This document shows positions 8,561 through 15,678 of a stretch of DNA of 64,000 bases, in pieces. The position numbers and the translations under genes are program-made. The DNA is taken from positions 62,001 through 126,000 of the forward strand of contig JAKPPU010000004.1 in assembly GCA_029547185.1 (NCBI GenBank), given 5' to 3'. How positions within the stretch are numbered: the first letter of the stretch is position 1; each line of letters starts with the position of its first letter. A model generated the notes under the pieces. That model made no database searches. It was not told the DNA's origin and saw nothing but the letters and a program-made list of their open reading frames with translations. The stretch comes from Deltaproteobacteria bacterium (lineage in GTDB: Bacteria; Desulfobacterota; Desulfomonilia; UBA1062).

Positions 8561-8760
8561 CAGGGAGGCAGGGGCGGCCCTTCCATCACCGGGGATCGCC
8601 TTTTGATGCAGCCGAGACCAGCGTCTTAAGGCCGGACCCGTAAACTCGCCTCCCTTCGGGAAGCTCAAACAGTACGGGGCCAGGAGGCCTCCGGCTGAAG
8701 GTCGGGCTGCATTCGCAAAAGGCGATCAACGGTTCATCCAGGCTCCCACCTGCCTCCCTG
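8561..8760. repeat. 200-bp palindromic repeat, copy A
   Basis: The ends are a perfect 12-bp inverted repeat (CAGGGAGGCAGG / CCTGCCTCCCTG). Inside are further paired blocks: GATCGCCTTTTG with CAAAAGGCGATC, ATGCAGCC with GGGCTGCAT, and a centre CCCGTA...TACGGG around CTCCCTTCGGGAA. A second, diverged copy lies at 34966-35174 in the same orientation. Where the copies differ, some changes are compensatory across the stem. It resembles a MITE or other non-autonomous palindromic element; no transposase is present. Confidence 0.8.
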
Positions 8761-8766
8761 GGCACG

Positions 8767-8856
8767 TTCTATGACAAGCACAAAACAGACATCCTAAAAA
8801 AGCAGTACCAGAAGATCTTAAGGTTTAAAGAATACCACTACTGTCCCAACGTTTAG
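8767..8856 (+). pseudogene. Possible 3' remnant of a coding sequence next to repeat copy A
   Basis: Immediately after the repeat, 29 codons are open (FYDKHKTDILKKQ, continuing to EYHYCPNV) and end in TAG, with no start codon or ribosome site. The composition looks protein-like (Lys, Tyr, Gln-rich), as if a gene was truncated on insertion of the repeat. Family not recognised. Confidence 0.25.
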
Positions 8857-9013
8857 GGGGTAGGAGTCTGTAGAGCAAGGGTATAAGAGGATTAGCGGGG
8901 AGAAATGGTTGTAATCGATTTGAAAATAAATTCTGGAGAGAGCCATACTTCTGCATACCTGCAGAAGGAGATGGCACATGATCTCTGGTCGTACCATATT
9001 CCCCCAATTGCAA

Positions 9014-9070
9014 GCCCAACCGGCCACAGCAGCCGATGCGCTCCGCACGCGGCTGACCGGCACGTTATCT
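9014..9070 (+). repeat. Integron attC-like site upstream of vapBC
   Basis: The sequence starts with GCCCAAC (matching RYYYAAC) and ends with CGTTATCT (GTT core), with an imperfect hairpin between: CAGCCG pairs with CGGCTG around TGCG...CGCA, flanked by CCGG blocks. This is the architecture of short attC recombination sites. The GTTRRRY end is only partly matched. A similar site follows vapC at 9681-9738. Confidence 0.55.
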
Positions 9071-9117
9071 TCTTCGCGCCATTGACATATATGCATGAAA
9101 GACGCATACTGATGCAT

Positions 9118-9315
9118 ATGAGAACGACATTAAACATTGATGATGAAACCTTAAAAAAAGCAAGCAAGCTGACAGGGATCAAAGAGAAGACGGCTTTGGT
9201 TCAGCGTGGACTTGAAGCGCTTATTACGATCGAAAGCAGCAAAAGGCTTTCAAAACTGGGCGGAATAGAGAAGGATCTCCAGCCGATTCCCCGGCGAAGA
9301 CAGTCCGGATCCTGA
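9118..9315 (+). CDS. vapB: VapB-type antitoxin
   Basis: A 65-residue protein starting MRTTLNIDDETLKKASKLTG. The N-terminal arginine-beta-strand followed by a helix (TTLNIDDETLKKA, TALVQRGLEAL) is the type II TA antitoxin VapB DNA-binding fold with a ribbon-helix-helix character. The C-terminal tail (LSKLGGIEKDLQPIPRRR) would wrap the toxin. ATG 9112 and a long upstream extension (to 8905) are also open, but the upstream part crosses the attC-like site and is unlikely to be translated. The stop overlaps the vapC ATG by one base (TGATG), coupling the two. VapB should neutralise VapC and autorepress the operon. Confidence 0.85.
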   Translation: MRTTLNIDDETLKKASKLTGIKEKTALVQRGLEALITIESSKRLSKLGGIEKDLQPIPRRRQSGS

Positions 9316-9686
9316 TGATGGTCCTGGTAGATACCTCCGTTTGGATCGACCATTTTAAAAAAGGAAATGCCTCTCTTGAAAAGCTGCTGCTTGACGTAGA
9401 GGTGGCATGTCATCCTTTTATCATCGGCGAGCTCGCCTGCGGCAACCTGAAAAACAGCAACGAGATCCTTACATTGCTTCATTCTCTCCCTATGGCACCA
9501 ATCGTGGAGCATGACGAGATCCTGTACTTCATCGAGAGCAATAATCTCATGGGAATCGGAATAGGTCTCATTGATGTGCATTTACTTGCATCTGCTCATC
9601 TTACTCATGCCTATCTTTGGACCATGGACAAGAAACTGCTCAATGCTTCGGATGCTCTCGGTATTTCATACACTGGCCGAAGATAA
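9315..9686 (+). CDS. vapC: VapC-type PIN-domain toxin
   Basis: A 123-residue PIN ribonuclease. The acidic residues that bind Mg are all present: Asp in VLVDTSVWIDHF, Glu in IGELACGNL, Asp in GLIDVHLLASA and Asp in WTMDKKLL. Length is normal, so the toxin appears intact. VapC enzymes cleave tRNA or rRNA when released from the antitoxin. The TAA stop falls inside the following attC-like site (9681-9738), as is usual for genes in integron cassettes, which suggests the pair was captured as a cassette. Confidence 0.92.
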   Translation: MMVLVDTSVWIDHFKKGNASLEKLLLDVEVACHPFIIGELACGNLKNSNEILTLLHSLPMAPIVEHDEILYFIESNNLMGIGIGLIDVHLLASAHLTHAYLWTMDKKLLNASDALGISYTGRR

Positions 9687-9738
9687 CCCCGCCACTGCAG
9701 ACGACGCGCTACGCGCGCGGGTGACCGGAACGTTGAGC
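9681..9738 (+). repeat. Integron attC-like site downstream of vapC
   Basis: AGATAAC at the left end and CGTTGAGC (matching GTTRRRY) at the right frame a GC-rich, hairpin-forming 58-bp segment with the vapC stop codon at its left edge. It aligns along its length with the site at 9014-9070, including the shared TGACCGG.ACGTT ending. The two GTT points are 668 bp apart, a normal cassette length. No integrase gene is in the window. Confidence 0.55.
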
Positions 9739-9769
9739 CTTTTATCACTTAACCAAGCAGGAGACATCT

Positions 9770-10234
9770 ATGACGAGACTAATAGCAATCGTTCAATGCC
9801 ATCTCGTTCATCAACGGTGCCCCGGGTATTTCTGCGATAGAGCATTCGTGAACCGAACAGGGGGCTTTAACGGGCTCGATCTATCAGACGATGTCAGAAA
9901 GCTATCTTTTACCTGCGGCGGATGCTGCGGCAGGGCTTTGCACCGGAAGCTCGCTCTCCTGAAGAGGAAAGCAAAACAATGTGACGACATCGGATCTGAG
10001 GATATATTGGTCGTGTTGGCCAGCTGCATAACGAAAGATAATTACCATGGCCCGGCTTGCCCGCATGTGGATTATCTCAAGGTATTGATACAAAAAGCGG
10101 GATTATCCTTTTCCTGCGATACCCATGTATCGAAAAAAGCTGAAGAAAAAAGAGCCTCGGGTATATATAAATCATCAGCCAATGCATTCAGCGGACACGG
10201 GACTTCCCTAAAGAAAGGGAATGCTGAGACATAA
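9770..10234 (+). CDS. CGGC-domain protein
   Basis: A 154-residue protein beginning MTRLIAIVQCHLVHQRCPGYFC and containing FTCGGCCGRAL, the CGGC motif that names the family. Nine or more cysteines (including VVLASCITKDNYHGPACPHVDYL and FSCDTHV) suggest metal or Fe-S binding; the family's function is unknown. A good AGGAG site lies 6 bases before the ATG. The start is 38 bases after the GTT of the second attC-like site, as for the next cassette in an array, but no third attC follows; instead there is a strong terminator at 10263. Confidence 0.75.
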   Translation: MTRLIAIVQCHLVHQRCPGYFCDRAFVNRTGGFNGLDLSDDVRKLSFTCGGCCGRALHRKLALLKRKAKQCDDIGSEDILVVLASCITKDNYHGPACPHVDYLKVLIQKAGLSFSCDTHVSKKAEEKRASGIYKSSANAFSGHGTSLKKGNAET

Positions 10235-10262
10235 CTGAAAAAACACTTCAGCACCGCAAGAG

Positions 10263-10295
10263 AAGGCAGGGTTTATTACCCTGCCTTTGTTATTT
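10263..10295 (+). terminator. Intrinsic terminator after the CGGC gene
   Basis: AAGGCAGGGT and ACCCTGCCTT form a perfect 10-bp stem with a 5-base loop, followed by TTTGTTATTT. It lies 28 bases after the CGGC-protein stop. Confidence 0.85.
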
Positions 10296-10411
10296 CTGCT
10301 GTAATGAATAATCCTCGGATGCATCTCAGAAACATGGAGAGTGCGCACCTCCTTCCCCGAACCACATTTCATCCTTGATGCACATGGGTGAAGTTGATAT
10401 CACCTCCGTAC

Positions 10412-10417
10412 TATAAT
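10412..10417 (+). promoter_or_regulatory. Candidate -10 box of pepD
   Basis: A perfect TATAAT lies 22 bases before the pepD ATG. No good -35 is seen at 16-18 bp, so the promoter assignment is tentative. Confidence 0.35.
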
Positions 10418-10439
10418 CATATAAGGGAGCTTTCGAGAT

Positions 10440-11891
10440 ATGAACGCAATCGAAGGACTGAAACCGGAGCGCCTGTGGCACTACTTCGAGGAGATTTCAA
10501 AGATACCTCGGGAGTCAAAGCACGAGGGGATGATCAGGGAGTACATCGTCCGGACGGCGGGCCGCCTCGGGCTCAGGAACGTTGTCGATGCCGCGGGCAA
10601 TGTTGTGGTGTACAAGCCGGGGACAGGCTCCGGCGGGACCGTCATCCTTCAGTCCCACCTCGATATGGTGTGTGAGCAGAACGAGGGCGTAAGCCACGAC
10701 TTCAGGAAGGATCCGATCAGGCTCGTCCGGGATGACGGCTGGATCCATGCCGAGGGCACCACCCTCGGTGCGGACAACGGCATCGGCGTGGCCGCCATGC
10801 TCGCCGTGATGGAAGACGGCACGCTCGTCCATCCCGACCTCGAGTTCCTCTTCACCATCGACGAGGAGACCGGGCTCACCGGCGCTAACATGCTCGATGC
10901 AGGGCTCTTCACAGGAAGGACGCTCATCAACCTCGATTCCGAGGAAGACGGCACCCTGTTCATCGGCTGTGCAGGCGGGAAGAACACCGACATCTCGCTC
11001 GATGTCTCCTTCGAGGATGCACCTGCCGGTCTCGTGCCCGCGGCGGTCAAGGTCACCGGCCTCCTGGGCGGCCATTCCGGCACCGACATCCACCGGGGCC
11101 GGGGCAATGCCGTAAAGCTCCTCGTCAGGCTCCTCAAGGGAGCAGCCCAAATCCTGCCGTACCGCCTGGTGGACCTCTCGGGCGGCAGCAAGCACAACGT
11201 CATCCCGCGGGAGGCTTTTGCCCTCATTCTCTTGAAGCCTGAGGACTTCGGACGGCTCGAGGAGCTGGCCAGGGGAATGAGCGGGACCTTTGCCGCGGAA
11301 TTGAGCGGGATCGACGACAACGTCCGGGTGATCGTCGGGCAGGAAACCCTCTCCGAAAGGCAGGCGGTTTCTGACTCGGATGCCGCCCTGATCCTCGATC
11401 TGCTCCACGGTCTGCCCCACGGGGTCATGCAGATGAACGAGGCGCGGGGAAACTTCGTGGTGACGTCCACGAACCTCGCCATCTGCAGGATGGAGGGTTC
11501 GCGTCTGTACGTTCTCACGAACCAGCGGAGCGCCTACAGGTCTTCCATCGAGGACGTCTCCGAGATGGCGGCGTCCATCGGCAGGCTCGCGGGCGCGCAC
11601 GTCACCAAGGCCCATGACTACCCTGCCTGGAGGCCGGATTTCCAGTCGAGGGTTTTGCGCATCTCGAAAGAGGTGTATGAAGGGCTCTTCGGCAGACAAC
11701 CCGAGGTCAGGGTCATCCACGCGGGCTTAGAGTGCGCCGTGTTCGGAGAGAAGATCCCGGGGCTCGACATGATCTCGCTGGGCCCGACCATCGAGCAGGC
11801 GCACTCTCCTTCGGAGCGCGTCCTCATCGGCGCGGTCGAGAACATGTGGGTTTTCCTTGCCGGGCTCCTCAAGAGACTGGCCAGGGAATAG
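10440..11891 (+). CDS. pepD: Aminoacyl-histidine dipeptidase (cytosolic nonspecific dipeptidase), M20 family
   Basis: A 483-residue protein of the normal PepD length. It opens with the family signature LKPERLWHYFEEISKIPRESKHEG. Zn-binding motifs of the M20 peptidases are present: LQSHLDMVCEQN, GTTLGADNGIGVAAMLAVMED, and FTIDEETGLTGANMLDAG with the catalytic acidic pair, plus a C-terminal HAGLECAVFGEKIPGLDMISLGP. It hydrolyses a broad range of dipeptides in the cytoplasm. AGGGAG lies 9 bases before the ATG. Single-gene unit; convergent with pgm, 23 bases away. Confidence 0.96.
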   Translation: MNAIEGLKPERLWHYFEEISKIPRESKHEGMIREYIVRTAGRLGLRNVVDAAGNVVVYKPGTGSGGTVILQSHLDMVCEQNEGVSHDFRKDPIRLVRDDGWIHAEGTTLGADNGIGVAAMLAVMEDGTLVHPDLEFLFTIDEETGLTGANMLDAGLFTGRTLINLDSEEDGTLFIGCAGGKNTDISLDVSFEDAPAGLVPAAVKVTGLLGGHSGTDIHRGRGNAVKLLVRLLKGAAQILPYRLVDLSGGSKHNVIPREAFALILLKPEDFGRLEELARGMSGTFAAELSGIDDNVRVIVGQETLSERQAVSDSDAALILDLLHGLPHGVMQMNEARGNFVVTSTNLAICRMEGSRLYVLTNQRSAYRSSIEDVSEMAASIGRLAGAHVTKAHDYPAWRPDFQSRVLRISKEVYEGLFGRQPEVRVIHAGLECAVFGEKIPGLDMISLGPTIEQAHSPSERVLIGAVENMWVFLAGLLKRLARE

Positions 11892-11914
11892 CCCTTCCGC
11901 AATGGCCGACCATG

Positions 11915-13567
11915 CTAGACCCCTGCCCTCTCGAAGATCGAGCCGATGATTGCCTGGGCCTCATCCTCGATCCTTTTGAGGTGCTCCGTTCCCATGAAGG
12001 ACTCGGCGTAGATCTTGTAGATGTCCTCGGTCCCCGAGGGCCTGGCTGCGAACCACCCGCTCCGGGCCACGACCTTGATCCCGCCTATGGGGGCGCAGTT
12101 GCCCGGCGCGTCCGTGGTCTTGGCGATGATCGGCTCTCCGGCGAGGAGCTCCGCCTCGATCATGTCGGGCGAGATCTTCTTGAGCAGGGCTTTCTGGGCG
12201 TCGTTCGCCGGGGCATCGATCCGCTCGTACTCGGAGATGCCGAACATCTCCTCGAGATCGCGGTAGTGCCAGGCAGGATCTTTCCCGGTCGTCGCCAGGA
12301 TCTCTGCCGCGAGGAGGTCCATGATGAAGCCGTCCTTGTCCGTGGTCCAGACGGTCCCGTCCTTTTTCAGGAAGGATGCGCCCGCGCTCTCCTCCCCGCC
12401 GAAGCCGCACCGTGAGGTTATCAGGCACTCGACGAACCACTTGAACCCGACCGGCACCTCATAGAGCCTCCTGCCGAGGTGATGCGCGACATGGTCGATC
12501 ATGGTGCTGCTCACCAGGGTCTTGCCTATGGCTGCATCCTGCGGCCATCCCTTCCTGGCGCTGAACAGATAGTGGATGGCGACCGAGAGGTAGTGGTTCG
12601 GGTTCATGAGCCCTGCGGACCGGGTCACGATGCCGTGCCGGTCGAAATCCGGATCGTTCCCGAAGGCGATGTCATACTTGTCCTTGAGCCCTATGAGCCG
12701 GGCCATGGCATACGGTGAAGAGCAGTCCATCCGAATCTTGCCGTCATGATCGAGGGTCATGAAGGAAAACGTCGGGTCTGCATATGCGTCGAGCACGTCG
12801 ATTTGCAGGCCGTATTTCTGCGCGATGCGTTCCCAGTAGGCGAACCCCGATCCGCCCAAGGCGTCGGCGCCGATGGAAGGCTTCGCATCGCTGACCACCT
12901 GCAGGTCGATGATGTGCACGAGGTCGTCGATGTAGGGGCCGGCATAGTCGTGCTCGCGGGTGGTCGATGCACGGAGGGCCTTCTTGTACGGCATGCGCCT
13001 GACACCGGCATTGCCGTTTTCGAGAAGCTCGTTCGCCTTTTTTGCGATCCAGTCGGTCACGATCGTGTCGGCAGGGCCGCCTTCGGGCGGATCGTACTTG
13101 AAGCCTCCGTCCTCCGGGGGATTGTGGGATGGCGTCACCACGATGCCGTCGGAGAGCCCGGACGACCTGGCGCGGTTATAGGATAAAATGGCATGGGATA
13201 TCACCGGCGTCGGGGTGAAGCCGTTTCCTTCCTGGATGAGGACGTCGACGCCGTTGGCGGCGAGGACCTCGAGAGCGGTCTCCTGGGCCGGCCCAGAGAG
13301 GGCGTGGGTGTCCTTGCCCATGAACAGCGGCCCGTTTATGTCCTGGGATTGCCGGTAGAGGCAGATGGCCTGGGTGATGGCCAGGATATGCGCCTCGTTG
13401 AAGCTGCCGGTCAGGGAAGACCCCCGGTGGCCGGAGGTGCCGAAGGATACCCTCTGGGTGGGGTCCGACACGTCCACGGGATAGGTATAGTAGGCATTGA
13501 TCAGTGCAGCGGCATCGATGAGTATGCCCGGTGACGGCGGTTTGCCGGCAAGATCGTGTATTCTCAT
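11915..13567 (-). CDS. pgm: Phosphoglucomutase (alpha-D-glucose-phosphate-specific)
   Basis: A 550-residue alpha-D-phosphohexomutase converting glucose-1-P and glucose-6-P. Motifs in order: FGTSGHRGSSL near residue 43-51, the phosphoserine loop VTPSHNPPEDGG with Ser147, the Mg-binding loop GNDPDFDRHG, the sugar-binding GGEESAGASFL, and the phosphate-binding ARPSGTEDIYKIYAES near the C-terminus. All catalytic elements are intact, and length and motif spelling match the E. coli Pgm subgroup. GGAGG lies 10 bases before ATG 13567. It links glycogen or exopolysaccharide metabolism to glycolysis. Confidence 0.96.
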   Translation of the reverse strand: MRIHDLAGKPPSPGILIDAAALINAYYTYPVDVSDPTQRVSFGTSGHRGSSLTGSFNEAHILAITQAICLYRQSQDINGPLFMGKDTHALSGPAQETALEVLAANGVDVLIQEGNGFTPTPVISHAILSYNRARSSGLSDGIVVTPSHNPPEDGGFKYDPPEGGPADTIVTDWIAKKANELLENGNAGVRRMPYKKALRASTTREHDYAGPYIDDLVHIIDLQVVSDAKPSIGADALGGSGFAYWERIAQKYGLQIDVLDAYADPTFSFMTLDHDGKIRMDCSSPYAMARLIGLKDKYDIAFGNDPDFDRHGIVTRSAGLMNPNHYLSVAIHYLFSARKGWPQDAAIGKTLVSSTMIDHVAHHLGRRLYEVPVGFKWFVECLITSRCGFGGEESAGASFLKKDGTVWTTDKDGFIMDLLAAEILATTGKDPAWHYRDLEEMFGISEYERIDAPANDAQKALLKKISPDMIEAELLAGEPIIAKTTDAPGNCAPIGGIKVVARSGWFAARPSGTEDIYKIYAESFMGTEHLKRIEDEAQAIIGSIFERAGV

Positions 13568-13760
13568 TTCGAGCGTTCCTCCCTTCGCATTTCACCAAAG
13601 AGCCCGTTATCCGTGGAGTACGCAGCGCGCTCCATGCCCCGTATTGTACCCGATTCCCGGGCAGCGGTAAAATGCTTTGGCGTTCATACAGTAACGTGTA
13701 AGGGCATCATGGAGAAAGGAAATACCTGCCGCTTGCCCGAATGAGGCCGCATCGGCCTCA

Positions 13761-13931
13761 ATGAAGCCGGAAGTCTTCGAGGGCAGGAGAAGGTACGGCT
13801 CTTCCATTGCCCTCTGCCCCTCGTGCGGAAGAGGCATGCCGGTCCGAGCCGGGGAGCTCCTGTCCTGCCGGCCGCGGCAAGGGACCATACATCGAAAGAT
13901 GGCCGAAGCCCTTCTGGTGCCCGGAGCTTGA
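13761..13931 (+). CDS. Possible small zinc-ribbon-like protein
   Basis: A 56-codon frame MKPEVFEGRRRYG followed by CPSCGRGMPVRAGELLSC. The CPSCG knuckle is suggestive, but only one CxxC pair is clear, there is no good ribosome site, and nothing supports expression. It lies between the divergent pgm start and a convergent zinc-ribbon gene at 13943. It may be a relic. Confidence 0.25.
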   Translation: MKPEVFEGRRRYGSSIALCPSCGRGMPVRAGELLSCRPRQGTIHRKMAEALLVPGA

Positions 13932-13942
13932 ATCCGATCCTC

Positions 13943-14101
13943 TCAGTACGTCGCCCCGCCCTGGTCGTAGATCTTTCTCAGCAGCTCTCTGTCAACGGTA
14001 GACGCCTCCACGAAATGGTTGGGCTCTGCGCCGCAATAGGGGCAGTTCACCTCAGGATCTGTAATGATCTCCCCGCAGATTCCGCATACGAGTTCTCTCA
14101 T
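13943..14101 (-). CDS. Small zinc-ribbon (rubredoxin-like) protein, 52 aa
   Basis: A minus-strand ORF of 52 codons, MRELVCGICGEII through CPYCGAEPNHF and ending LLRKIYDQGGATY. Two CxxC knuckles (CGIC and CPYC) 12 residues apart form a rubredoxin/zinc-ribbon pair, like the C-terminal domain of rubrerythrin or stand-alone rubredoxin-like proteins. GGAGGG lies a few bases before the ATG. It probably binds one Fe or Zn and may transfer electrons or be structural; it lacks the aromatic core of a true rubredoxin. Too short for usual ORF cut-offs. Confidence 0.7.
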   Translation of the reverse strand: MRELVCGICGEIITDPEVNCPYCGAEPNHFVEASTVDRELLRKIYDQGGATY

Positions 14102-14206
14102 GTTCCGTTCCCTCCGGATTTAAAAAAGTGATCTGCTGTATTCTTAAGGGGACGCCGGGGAAAAATCAACTGACGCCGTTCAAGGACGGAGAATCGAGGT
14201 CCACGG

Positions 14207-15652
14207 TCACGGCTTGCGGTGGCTCATTCCGCCATCAAGCGCTTTCCTTGCTGCATTGAACCCGCACATACCGTGCACGCCGCCTCCTGGAGGCGACGAG
14301 GAGGAGCAGATGTACAGGCCGTCTCTGCTTAAGGCATAGGGGTTCAGGGAGCGTATCGGCCTGAAGAAGATCTGGCAGAAGGTATTGGCTCCGCCGGCAA
14401 TGTCTCCTCCGATGAGATTCGCATTGAGTCCCTGGAGGACTGTCGGCGGGAGCACCCTCCGGGAGAGGATCCTCTTTTTGAACCCGGGGGCGAAGCGCTC
14501 TATCTGTCCCTCGATCCTGGAAGTCAAGTCCCGCTTCGAGCCGTTTGCCACGTGGCAGTATGCCCAGGCAGTGTGTTTCCCCTGCGGAGCCCTGCTCGGG
14601 TCGAAGAGGCTCGGCTGGGCGAGGATGACGAAGGGCACGTCCGGGTCGGAACCCTCTGCGGCAAGGCGCTCTGAGCGCGCGATCTCCTCATAGGAGCCTC
14701 CGAGGTGCACGACGGACGCCCTGCAGCACTCACCCGCCCTCCAGGGTATCGGGGCATCGAGGGCCCAGTCGACCTTGAAGGCACCCGGCCCGGAGCGATA
14801 CCGGGCGAGCTGCCGGCTTACGCCGGTCGGAATGCGTTCCCGTGCGACAGCCAGGATCTGCCCCGGAGTCAGGTCGAAAAACACGGACCGGCTACCGGGG
14901 ATATCCTTCATGGAGTTCACCGGGTGCGAAAGCAGGATTTCAGCCCCGAGATTCTTCAGGTGCGCAGCCAGTGCGCTGCCGATCGTTCCCGCACCTCCCC
15001 GCGCTATGGGCCAGCCGGTTTGATGGGCCGAGGCACACATGAAAAGGGCAAAGGACGACGTGAGGGGATGATCGAGGGGCATGATCGAGTGGGCGCCCAG
15101 CCCGGCAAAGAGTGCACGTACCTTGTCCGTCCTGAAGAGCCGCCTCGCGGTCACGCTCACAGGCCACATCCCCTTCAATCCGAACCGCATCAGGAGAAGC
15201 GGATGCCTTGGAACGTGGAACGGGGGGCTCAGGATTTCGGCCGAAAGCTCTTTCCAGGCTTCTGCAAAGGGCCGGATGCACTGTGCATAAGGGTCCGCAT
15301 CCTCACCGAACGCCTGGATGCTCGAATCGATGGATCTTGAGAGGAGCAGGCAGGAGCCGTCATCGAAGGGATGCGCCAGGGCTGCAGGAGGCACGATCCA
15401 TTCGACGGGAAACTCTTCCGGGGACAGGCCTGAAAAAAACGGGGTATCGACGGCCATGGGAAAGACGGCCGAGAAGGTGTCGTGGAGGTATCCCGGCAGG
15501 GTCCCCTCATCCGAGCCGGCGCAGCCTCCCGGATTTCGACGCGCATCGACCACGCATACCGATCTGCCCGCCCTTGCCAGGGTTATGGCTGCTGCGAGCC
15601 CGTTCGGTCCGGCGCCGACGACGAGGGAATCATATCCTCCGTGCCCGACCAT
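14207..15652 (-). CDS. FAD-dependent oxidoreductase, phytoene desaturase/PYROXD2-like
   Basis: A 481-residue flavoprotein. The N-terminal dinucleotide-binding fold is LVVGAGPNGLAAAITLARAGRSVCVVDA, followed by RNPGGCAGSDEG. Near the C-terminus GLYICSSSSPPGGGVHGMCGFNAA is the second FAD motif of the carotenoid-desaturase/amine-oxidase superfamily. The family includes carotenoid isomerases and desaturases as well as many uncharacterised NAD(P)/FAD oxidoreductases; no carotenoid genes are nearby, so the substrate is unknown. It is downstream of the STAS gene (15679) with a 26-base gap on the same strand. Confidence 0.8.
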   Translation of the reverse strand: MVGHGGYDSLVVGAGPNGLAAAITLARAGRSVCVVDARRNPGGCAGSDEGTLPGYLHDTFSAVFPMAVDTPFFSGLSPEEFPVEWIVPPAALAHPFDDGSCLLLSRSIDSSIQAFGEDADPYAQCIRPFAEAWKELSAEILSPPFHVPRHPLLLMRFGLKGMWPVSVTARRLFRTDKVRALFAGLGAHSIMPLDHPLTSSFALFMCASAHQTGWPIARGGAGTIGSALAAHLKNLGAEILLSHPVNSMKDIPGSRSVFFDLTPGQILAVARERIPTGVSRQLARYRSGPGAFKVDWALDAPIPWRAGECCRASVVHLGGSYEEIARSERLAAEGSDPDVPFVILAQPSLFDPSRAPQGKHTAWAYCHVANGSKRDLTSRIEGQIERFAPGFKKRILSRRVLPPTVLQGLNANLIGGDIAGGANTFCQIFFRPIRSLNPYALSRDGLYICSSSSPPGGGVHGMCGFNAARKALDGGMSHRKP

Positions 15653-15678
15653 GGCCTACGCCGCCGCGAGGAAAAGCT

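Noticed and set aside
8905..9117. N-terminal extension of VapB
   Set aside because: It runs through the attC-like hairpin, and the VapB fold begins at the ATG at 9118.
13607..13888. Minus-strand 93-codon frame between pgm and the zinc-ribbon gene
   Set aside because: No ribosome site, no recognisable domain, and it crosses the pgm promoter area.
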